Below are positions 8,951 through 19,300 of a stretch of 54,778 nucleotides of DNA, one piece after another (positions within the stretch are counted from its first letter, which is position 1; every line of letters starts with the position of its first letter). The stretch is from CAZNYG01 sp964577205 (GTDB lineage Bacteria; Elusimicrobiota; Endomicrobiia; Endomicrobiales; CAIRNS01). The position numbers were made by a program, and so were the translations under genes. A model generated the notes under the pieces. The model was not told the origin of the DNA, did no database searches, and was given only the letters and a program-made list of their open reading frames with translations. The DNA lies in NCBI GenBank assembly GCA_964577205.1, contig CAZNYG010000004.1, positions 1-54,778 on the forward strand. The letters are read 5' to 3'.

Positions 8951-9052
8951 AGGCATTGCAAATCTTAAATCGCAAAGTGCAAAATTCAACACTGCAAAAA
9001 GAATGAATAACGCTAATAACTTTCAATGTGCGATTTGAAATGCGCAATTTGA
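8951..9052 (+). repeat. A/T-rich periodic inverted-repeat element
   Basis: The whole gap after the FecR gene stop is built from 8-base words: left arm GCAAATCT, TAAATCGC, AAAGTGCA; right arm TGTGCGAT, TTGAAATG, CGCAATTT. The left arm and the reverse complement of the right arm agree at roughly 60%. It opens with AGGCATTGC right after TAA, as does the single arm at 39760. Confidence 0.6.
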
Positions 9053-9074
9053 AATGCATCTGAGGTGCCGGTTA

Positions 9075-10283
9075 ATGCGTACATACCTTCTCAGCGCCGT
9101 GCTGGGCCTTGCCGCCGCCGTATCCGCGGGAGCGTACGAGGTCAACACGATCGGCGAATTCCGTTTCCTTGGGGGACAGGATTATTTTAACGGCAACCCC
9201 AGCTCCCTTTCGGGTAACCTTTCCTTTTCTGTCATCCCGGCAATTAAATTCAACGAACGTTTCACGCTTGCGCCGACATACATGGGCAGCTACCGCGGCA
9301 CTAAGGAGGTCAACGATCTGGCCGGGGGGGGGACGCTGTTCCAGGACAGCCAGACGCATTACGTATCCCTGAAAGGCCTATATTCCGTGACCCCCGCGCT
9401 GAAGATAAAACCCGCAGTCAGTTACCGCGTGGAACTGCTGCGCGAGACAAAGAATGAGACGTGGGGAAAAGGGCTGTTCGATTACAGCAAGGTTAATACC
9501 GGCATCGAGGCGGAATACCGTTACCGCGAAAAGGGTGTCGCCCGTGCTGCCATCGATCGCTTTGTGGTGCGCTTCCCCAACTATGAGACGCTCGAATCGT
9601 CAGTGGCAGCCGCGGGCATGGGACGGGAACAGGCGGGGAAGAAGACACTCGATTCCAACAGCCTGTCGTTCACTCTGTCGGGAGAAGACTTCTTCGGCAA
9701 GACGCGCGCGACCGCCGGGTTCTCATACACGAGCCGCGCGTATCCCGACCAGCCGCTGGTCGGTGCCGACGGAAGTTTCACTTCCTCCAAACGCGGTGAC
9801 ACGGTTACGTCGATATCGGCGGGGGCGACGCGTCCGTTCCTCTTCAGGAACGTCCGTTTTGTCGGCGCGCTCGACGCGCAGTACGCGCTCAACGATTCCA
9901 ACCAGGGCAATTACGACGTGTCTGATCCCATGGCCCCCCGGTATACCGCGGATTATTATGATTACACTCTGGCCGGTGTTTTTCCGTCATTGACCGTGCT
10001 TCTGGGACAGAGACCGGCGGCTTTGACGCTGTCCGCGGGCATGACCCGGCAGAACTACGGTTCCCGCAAAGCGATGGACGTTTCCGGAGTCCCTCTGGCC
10101 GAGAACGTGCATATCAGCGAGACGATCTTCGGTGTCACTTTCATCTATCCCGTCACTAAAGAACTCCGCCTGCGCGTCACGGTAAACACCGTCGACGCCA
10201 GCTCCAACATGAAATATGCCGGCTCTTACGCGTATAACTATTCATCGTCGAACTATTTGATGGGGTTCAGTTATGAGTTTTAA
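9075..10283 (+). CDS. predicted outer-membrane beta-barrel protein
   Basis: 402 residues beginning with a signal peptide (MRTYLLSAVLGLAAAVSAGAYEV). The mature chain is a series of alternating polar/hydrophobic strands with turns, for example LKIKPAVSYRVELLRE and LRLRVTVNTVDASS, and it ends in YLMGFSYEF. A terminal phenylalanine after a beta strand is the classic BAM recognition signal. I choose ATG 9075 rather than 9054 because GAGG at 9062-9065 is correctly spaced and it starts the signal peptide. No family is recognised. It lies between the FecR protein and the giant surface protein, so it may anchor or export one of them. Confidence 0.7.
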   Translation: MRTYLLSAVLGLAAAVSAGAYEVNTIGEFRFLGGQDYFNGNPSSLSGNLSFSVIPAIKFNERFTLAPTYMGSYRGTKEVNDLAGGGTLFQDSQTHYVSLKGLYSVTPALKIKPAVSYRVELLRETKNETWGKGLFDYSKVNTGIEAEYRYREKGVARAAIDRFVVRFPNYETLESSVAAAGMGREQAGKKTLDSNSLSFTLSGEDFFGKTRATAGFSYTSRAYPDQPLVGADGSFTSSKRGDTVTSISAGATRPFLFRNVRFVGALDAQYALNDSNQGNYDVSDPMAPRYTADYYDYTLAGVFPSLTVLLGQRPAALTLSAGMTRQNYGSRKAMDVSGVPLAENVHISETIFGVTFIYPVTKELRLRVTVNTVDASSNMKYAGSYAYNYSSSNYLMGFSYEF

Positions 10284-10319
10284 GGTGTCATACGCCGATC
10301 CGTCGAGGGGAACATGTTA

Positions 10320-13300
10320 ATGAAACGACTCCGCCGCGCTGTACCGCATGTCCTGGGCATTCTCCTGTGGGCCGGAGCGCTGCATGCCGGTACTATACAC
10401 GTGGCGAATTTCAGCGTCTCTGGCCACGACAGGGCATACGGCATGGCGGTGGATACTGACACATCCCGCGGTAACCGCGTCTACATAGCGGGACAGACGT
10501 GGAACGGATCCGACAGCACTATGGATATGCTTATCCTGAAATACGATTACTCCGGAACGCTTATAGCCTCCACGACATTCCGGTTTGCCATCGGATCTGA
10601 CGATTGCGCCCGCTCATGCGCGGTGGACAGGGACGGCAACCTGCTCGTGACCGGATATTCCCGGGAGGGATCTTTTACCCGCTGCGTTACGCTGAAATAC
10701 GGATATGCACCGGGTGCCGCTTTCCCCGCACCCGTTTCCCGGGACATCATGGATGCCAGCGGAAATTCCCTGGCTATTACGCCTGACAGCGAAATCCTTG
10801 TCGCGGGGATGTCCTTCCCCGCCGCGGGGGGGCCCGGCACGGGATATGTGGCGAAATACAATTCCGCGTTCACCGCCATGGTGGCTTCCGGCACGTTCGG
10901 CAGCGGGGGGTCGACGACAACATTAGAAGGGATAACGACGAGCGGGCAGTATGCTTATGTAACGGGCATGGAAGCCAGCGGGGCTGAAAAACGCATGCGG
11001 CTGTGGCGTTTCGACGCAAGCCAGACGGCTTTTTCGCGGACATCCGCTCTCGTCCAAAATGACATGAAGGCGGGTTACGCGGTTGCCCTTGATACGGCCG
11101 GATTCGTCTATGTGGCTGGCGACAGCGCCGGTCAACAATGCATGGTAAAAAAGTATGACACGGCACTCGTCATGCAAAGCTCTTTCAGTATTTCCGGGTT
11201 TACGACCGAAAGTTCCGGCAGATCGGCCTTCATTTCTCCGTCGAATAAGCTGTACGCCGCCGGTATCAGCGCCATGCCATGGCCCGCGCGGACGTTCGGC
11301 CTGGAACTGGACGCGGCGCTCAGCACCTGCGCGTACCGGACCATTGCCTCAAGCCCGACGGTTTCGGCGGCGCCATTAACCCCCTGCGCGACCGACTTTT
11401 TTTTCTGCGCGGCAACATCCAGCGATACAATTCAACTGTACAAAACGTATTACGACGCCGCTCCGGGAAAGATCAGCGACCTGTCGTACAGTTTTATCAG
11501 CCGCGATGATTTCTCGACCGTCGGACGGCTTTCCTGGTCAACTCCCGCCGGGGACGGACTTTCAGGCACTCTCTCTCCGGGATCGAGCTATGTAATACAG
11601 CATTCCACGGCGGCCGACGGGCAATGGTCCTACTGGACGGCGATATCGACGCACGGCGTGGCCCCGGGGACTGTCGTTTCGGAATTGTGCGGTACGGGAA
11701 GGAATAATCCCCATTTTTTCAGGATATGCACCGTCAACGCGGCTCAGATATCGTCGCCTGTATCGAACGTGATCGTGGTGAATGACGTCAATATCCCTCC
11801 CGCCGCGGTAACGGACCTTGCGGGCGGAATATTTTTAAAGGACGCGAACGGCGATGTCAGAGGGAGATTGTCCTGGACCATGCCCGGTGATGACGGCTGG
11901 ACTTGTTCAATGAGCAGTCCGACCCTTACGGTTTACAGATCGTCTTCACCTTACGGCTACTGGAACTGGGATCAGGAGTACATGCTGTATCAGGAATTTA
12001 CTCCCGGCACCACCTGGAATATGCTGCTTGAGAATATGGTCGCCAGGGGCACGACAGCGTATTTCCGCATACGGATCCAGGACCACGGCGGTCATTATTC
12101 AGGTTTATCCAGCACCGCATCCATCAGCGCGTACAATCCTCCTCCCGGAGCGGTGGATGATCTGTCCGCTTCTATCATTGAGGCCTTTGTATCTTCGGCG
12201 ACGGTTCGTCTTTTCTGGACCATGCCGGGCGACGACGGATACACGGGAGTATTGAGCACGGGCGCGCGCGTAATGGTCGGTTACTACCACGACGGCATGG
12301 GCGCGTGGGACACATCCAGAATATTTTTTACGACCGGCAGTATACAGGCGGGGGCCCTGTGGTCGTATGATTATCAGGGTATCGCTCAGAATACCACCTG
12401 CTATTTCCGCGTCCAGATCGACGATTCATGGAATGATTCCGCTGGTTTTTCTAATACCGCGACTGCGCGTTACCCGCCGGAAGATTTGATCCCTCCCGCC
12501 GCGGTCACCGACCTTTCTATCCGGAGCCTTGGGCGGTTCTCGTTCTACGAAGAGTTCGAGCTTTCATGGACCATGCCGGGGGACGATGGGAACACCGGGT
12601 TATTCGACGGGGAATACTGGATCGAAGGCAGCGGCGACGGGCAGAATTACTGGGCCGCCTATTCGACCCGGACGGTAAACGGTATCGCTCCCGGAACAAA
12701 AATGACTGAGATGTTCCAGCTTTCGTATAACACGACAAACTATTACCGCGTGATCGTGTGCGACGGCGTTAACGTATCGACGCCTTCCAATGCCACCTTC
12801 TATTTTACGCGTAATACGCCGCCCGCTCAAATTACGGACCTGCAGGCGCATCTGAAGGAGCGCGCCGGGAGCATGACCCGGGTCGCGTTGACCTGGAGCA
12901 TGCCGGGCGACGACGGCTGGGACATAGACCTCGGTACTTCGACATACGAAATAATGTACTCGACATACTCCGGAGCTTCGGCCGGGCACTGGTATGCGGA
13001 AATGGCGGTATCGACGTATCCGATAACCGCCGGCGCGCTGTGGTCGTGTCAGGCCGCCGATATCCCGCAGAATCAGGACCGGTATTACCGTATCCGCGTC
13101 CGTGACGGCTTCGGGCAGTATTCGTCCTGGTCACAGAGCGCGTTCGTGTGCGACACGAACACGCCGCCGGCGCGTATAACGGACCTTAGGGTGTCGTACG
13201 AGGATGTGTACGGGAGCTCGGCGACGGTACGGTTAAGCTGGACGATGCCCGGTGACGACGGGTATGTCGGGACGATAAGCACGTCGAGCTCGATGGTGGT

Positions 13301-16300
13301 GCGCTACAGGCTTGGGGAATTCGGGACGCCGCAGCTGAGGTACACGAACCTTGGCGCGGCGGTGGCGCCGTACGGGACGGCATCGGTGCTGATGGACAAC
13401 ATCAGCGCGGCGGGGACATACTATTACGAAGTGATGGCGTACGACAATACCGGGAACGCGGCTGGGATGTCTGATCCCGCGCACATCCGGTTCCCGATAC
13501 CTGACACGGCGGGGCCTGGGGAAGTGAACGACCTGACGGTGGCAAGCCGTGTCCGTTCCGGGAGCATGGTGAACGCCACGCTGGCGTGGACGCTGCCGGG
13601 CGATGATGGATACGCGGGGACGTTCAGCGCGGGCTCGCACTTCACGGTGGAAGTGACGACGGACGCTGGCGGCGTGTGGACGCCGTGGAGCGGCAATATT
13701 TTGATAGGCGGCGAACTTGCGAACACGGCGACGGGGTACACGGTGTGGGGTCTTCCGCAGAACACGACGAACTATATCCGAGTGAACGTATACGACAGCT
13801 ACAAGGGCGATGCTGACCTGAACAAGTCGACGTCTAACGTGACGGCGGTGTACGAAGAGAACCTGCCGCCGGCGGCGATAACGGATCTTTTGTTAAGCCT
13901 TGGGGAGCGGAGCGGGCAGTACACGCGGTTCAACATGAGCTGGACGCAGCCGGGCGAAGACGGGATGAGCGGTTTGCTGACCGGCGAGTACCGGATCCTG
14001 ATGAGCACGACGGGGGGCGAGCCGTGGGAAGCGATGGCGCCTGCGGAGATAACGAACGGGGTACCCGGCACGAAGACGAGCCGGTACACGATGCTGACGC
14101 AGAACGTGACGCACTACATCAGGGTGTACACATATGACGGCGAGTATGAGTCGGGCGCGTCGAACACGGCGGCGCTTTGCGACACGAACACGCCGCCGGC
14201 GCGTATAACGGACCTTAGGGTGTCGTACGAGGATGTGTACGGGAGCTCGGCGACGGTACGGTTAAGCTGGACGATGCCCGGTGACGACGGGTATGTCGGG
14301 ACGATAAGCACGTCGAGCTCGATGGTGGTGCGCTACAGGCTTGGGGAATTCGGGACGCCGCAGCTGAGGTACACGAACCTTGGCGCGGCGGTGGCGCCGT
14401 ACGGGACGGCATCGGTGCTGATGGACAACATCAGCGCGGCGGGGACATACTATTACGAAGTGATGGCGTACGACAATACCGGGAACGCGGCTGGGATGTC
14501 TGATCCCGCGCACATCCGGTTCCCGATACCTGACACGGCGGGGCCTGGGGAAGTGAACGACCTGACGGTGGCAAGCCGTGTCCGTTCCGGGAGCATGGTG
14601 AACGCCACGCTGGCGTGGACGCTGCCGGGCGATGATGGATACGCGGGGACGTTCAGCGCGGGCTCGCACTTCACGGTGGAAGTGACGACGGACGCTGGCG
14701 GCGTGTGGACGCCGTGGAGCGGCAATATTTTGATAGGCGGCGAACTTGCGAACACGGCGACGGGGTACACGGTGTGGGGTCTTCCGCAGAACACGACGAA
14801 CTATATCCGAGTGAACGTATACGACAGCTACAAGGGCGATGCTGACCTGAACAAGTCGACGTCTAACGTGACGGCGGTGTACGAAGAGAACCTGCCGCCG
14901 GCGCCTGTGACATCGCTTGCGGTATCCGTTGCCGGACGCAATGCCGCGGTATCCCGTCCAAGGCTTGAATGGGCGATGCCGGGCGACGACGGCATGACGC
15001 AGCCGCTTGAAAACGGCAGCGTGTTCACTGTCAGATTCGCCACCAGCCCGGCCGGCCTGTGGCAGACGCTTGTCGTGGTCTCGACATCGGGCGTAACGCC
15101 GGGAACGCGCGTGAGATACGACGCTTACACGGGTGTGGCGCAGAACACCACGTTCTATTTCAGGATCGTCGTTACTGACGCAGGGAACAACAGCAGCCTC
15201 GAAGCGGGTTCGAACATGGCGGCGTTGTATGACGATACTGTGGCACCCGCCCCTGTCCAGGACCTTGCAGTTACGGTGACGGGCGTCAGCGGGAACCGCT
15301 ACGGCGTTGCGCTTGCCTGGACGATGCCGGGCAACAACGGCTTGATCGGGACATTGTATACCGGCTCCCGTTACCGTATCGAATATTCCACTTCGCCGAC
15401 AACGGCCTGGCAGTACGTTGTGAACGAATCCACCGGAGGGATCGTGCCGGGCAGCCCCGCGGGCGCCGCCTGCGGGAACCTTGCCACCGGTGTCATCCAT
15501 TATTTAAGGGTCGCGGTCGTTGATGAGTCGGGCAACGCTTCGACATCGAATATTCAGAGCGTCTACGTGCCGGTGCAGGAAATTCCGGAACGGGTAGAGT
15601 TCGACGCGGCCAGCATGACTGTCATCCGGGGAGAGATGACGGGAGTGCCCCTTAAACTGCGGCTGACAGACCGCAACAGGAAGACGGTGCCGGCGATATC
15701 CGCCGTGACGGTGACGTTGAGCGGCCGCATCCCGGCATCCTACGCGAACGGCACACCCATACCTCCCGGCTTCGATACGGCGGCTCTGTTCGCCCGCAGC
15801 GCCAGCACCGCACCGGCCGAATTGATAACCCAGATCACCTTCGCCCCGGGTCAGTCCGAAGCGTCCTTCTATTACGTGACGAACGCCACGGCTCCCATGA
15901 CCCTGATACAGGCGACCGGCACCATCACCGCATCGGTCATGGCTTCGGTGAACGTTACGGTACTCAGCTACGCCGTTTCGGACACCCGGATCCATAAGGG
16001 CGATTATGCGGCACAGAGATCGGTGGCAGTATATCCGGGCGAGAATACGTTCATCGATTTTAATTCCGGAGATTACTGCCTCGACTGGCATGTGTTCGTT
16101 TCGACTTCCACGGACAGGTCGTTCCCGTTGTGGACGTTCAGCGGGAGCGGGTTCCCCGCGCCGGGCCAGGTGACATGGAACGGAATGGCGTCCTATTTCG
16201 ATCCGGCGCTCGGCTCCTGGCGCAATGAGCTCCTGCCCGGAGGCACCTACTACATCGGGATCCAGCTCGGGAACGGGGCGGGTGTCATGGATACTTCGTT

Positions 16301-19300
16301 GAAAGCCTTCATATTGAGCAGCGATATTTCCGGCCGCGTAGTGACGCAGCAGGGGGCGGGTATCGCGGGCGTGAGCATTTCCGCGTACGGCCCTGTCAGC
16401 TCATACACCCGGTCCGACTCACAGGGCTATTTCAAAGTGGGCGGCCTTCGCCAGGGCACCTACAACCTCAAATGCGCGAAGGAAGGCTATCCCGCGGTCA
16501 CTGTTTCACCGGTCGTCGCGGGCAGCACAAGGACGGTGGAGATGATCCGGCCGTCGTACGTCAAGATCAACGCGCGCCGACCCGTAAGCGACGAACTGAC
16601 CGATGATGACCAGTGGTCGTCGCTGCAGATCATTTCCTCGGACACCAGCCGCGCTCCATACCTGACGTACCTGCATTTCGCCGTTGACGTGTCCACGTCT
16701 GACAACGGACAGTACTCTTACGACCAGTCCAAACCGGTCAGCGAGGTCGAGAATACCGAAGCGAACGTGTATGAAGGCGGCAAATGGAATATCCTTGAAG
16801 TTCTGCCCGGCACATACACTGTCAGAGGGGAGCTCGCGGGATACGAACCGTTCGAACAGGCCGGCTTCGTGGTGCTGTCCGGAACGGTAACGGAAATATC
16901 CTCAGTTCAGTTCACCCGAAAGAAGAGCGTCAAGGGCATTGTGCGCATCAGCGACGCTTGTACGATGATTTCCGGGCTGTCGGTCTCCATCGAAGTCTCC
17001 GTGCCCGGCGGCGCAAGCTTCTGGGTACCTGCTAACATACCTCAGGGCGCTTCCAGCGCCGCGTGGTCCGTCACGGGCCTGAGTCAGGGCGCTTATGCCG
17101 TTTCAGCGAATGCTTCGGGCTATCGGCGGTCGTCAACGACCGTAACGGTAGGCCTGGCGGAGACGGCCCAGGCTCCGGACATTGAGCTTGCCTGCGACGG
17201 CGTTCTGTCCGGCTCCATCACCGTGGAAGGCGATTCCACGGACGCTTCCCTGGGCATCGGCGGCGACCCCTTCACTCTGCGCCTGCACGCGTGGTCTCCC
17301 GATAACTACTCCTACAACGGGACATCCATACAGGTCGCCAGGAGCACGTCGAGCGCCTCCGCGTCCTTCTCGATCACATTGAAAGACGGAACCTACTGGA
17401 TCCAGACCGGCCTGAGCGGGTTCGAGCTTGAAGGCGCGGTCGGGTATAACGGCGTCCGCGCGGCGGGGGCCGATGGCAGCGGCACAGTAGCGCTGAAACT
17501 GAAACGGTATGCCGGAACCCTTCGGTGCCGCTGGGTAGTCCCGCAGAACGATTTCGGGAAACTGCGGATAACTGTCAGCGGGCCCAACACGAGTGTTACG
17601 GACGCGGATACTTCCTCTCTTGGAACGTATGGCGTCAGTCTTGACACGGCCACCGGGATCATGACCGTGCCGCATCTTGCCGGAGGATTTTACCAGGTCG
17701 GCGGTTATTTCACCGGCACGGGCATGCAGAAGACCAGATCCGCGATGATAACCGCGGGCGCCGTCCGGGAGATCGAGATAGACCTGAGCGCGGCCACATA
17801 TGCCGTCTCCGGGACGGTATCGGTAAGCGCGTCCAATCCTCCGCTTGGATTCGACACCATCCAGGCTCTGGCCCAGGCCGCGCCGCAGCACAATTATTGC
17901 TTTATCAACGGCGAGTCGACGACTTCGTTCAGGGTCCGCCTGATCGAATACTCGCGCCGCGATGCTTCGGCGAAAGCCGCCATTACCAGTCAGGACAAGA
18001 CGGCGCTGATCAATGAAGACGGAACGTTCGTCATTCCCGGCGTGGTCCCCGGCGTATACGTGATGCGGGTCGACCCTCTCGAGCTGGACGGCGAGCCTGA
18101 CAACGGCAGGGAAACGTCCGCGTGTGAACGCGTCATCCTCGTCAACTGCGATCGCGCGGGAGAATCCATCGAGATATCTCGGGGCATCTCCGTCAGCGGC
18201 CAGGTCATACTGCCATCGGGCGATCAGGTCACGCGCGCCATGCCGGTGATGATATTCAACGCGAAACAGTTCGAGGTCGCATCCGCTGCCAACGGACAAT
18301 GGAACGACCGCGTGGGAACCTGCAGCGCGAACTTCGTCAACTCAAGTTCCGCGTCCTACCGTTTCAACGGGCTCGTGCCGGGCGACTACGTCATAGCGGT
18401 TGAGGATGGCGCCTATTGGGACACGGTCCGCAATGTGAACGTCCCGCGCCGGTACGCGAATACATCGCTCAAAGTCAAGGTCGGATCGTCAGACCTCGCT
18501 GACCAGAACATCGTGCTCAGGAAGGGCGGCAGGATCGTGTTCAAGCTGAGGGATACTGATTCAGGCACGGTCATCATACCGCGCAACAGGGGCACCATGC
18601 TGCCCGCGGATTACAGGATGAAGGCGGCCGCGCGGCCGTGGATAGAAGGCGGGTATGGGGAATACTCTTCAGATTACGCGGACCTAGATGCTTTTGAGAT
18701 CAACTATCTGCCCGAAGGCGTGTACGACCTGCAGCTGGCCCAATCGTCGTACGCGGGCGCGGCTGGAACTGCCGCCGGCGGAAGCGCGGGCAGCAAGGTC
18801 AGCTATGCGCTGAAAACGGTATCCGGGCTCAAGGTCACGGCTGGCGGGGCCATCGATATAGGGACCATCGATATACGGCAGGGTATAACCGTCAACGGGA
18901 CCATAAAGGACAGGAACGGCAACGGCATCCCGAACATACCGGTCATCGCCCTTCCGTCCCTCTCAAAGGAATGGTCGGAAGACATGCGGGCATTCACCGA
19001 CGTTAACGGCGCCTACAGTATCATGGGCTGTGATCCGGGATACCCCTACTACGATATTATCGCCTGCCCGCGCATCGATCCGTCGCGTTTCGGCGCTTCC
19101 TTCTTCTATGGAGCGGGCGGTGTGACATATGGAGAGAAAGCACGGACGATGAGAAGGATAGCGGACGGAGAAACGGTCGATTTCGTCCTTGATGAGGCGC
19201 TGGGCGAAGTGCGGGGAGTCGTGACGGCCCAGGACGGCGGCCAGTTCCAGAACCCTAAAGACGCCGAAATGCCCACGGCGCGCGTGTACCTGCAGCTCGC

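Noticed and set aside
7433..8992. 519-codon minus-strand frame opposite the FecR gene
   Set aside because: Antisense to a well-supported gene with signal peptide and domain; composition Arg/Val-rich, no recognisable motif.
14262..15500. Long minus-strand open frame (412 codons) inside the giant gene, recurring partly at 13233-13640
   Set aside because: It is the complement of the G-ending codon repeat region; such codon bias opens antisense frames. It lacks a ribosome site and protein-like composition (Arg/His-rich).
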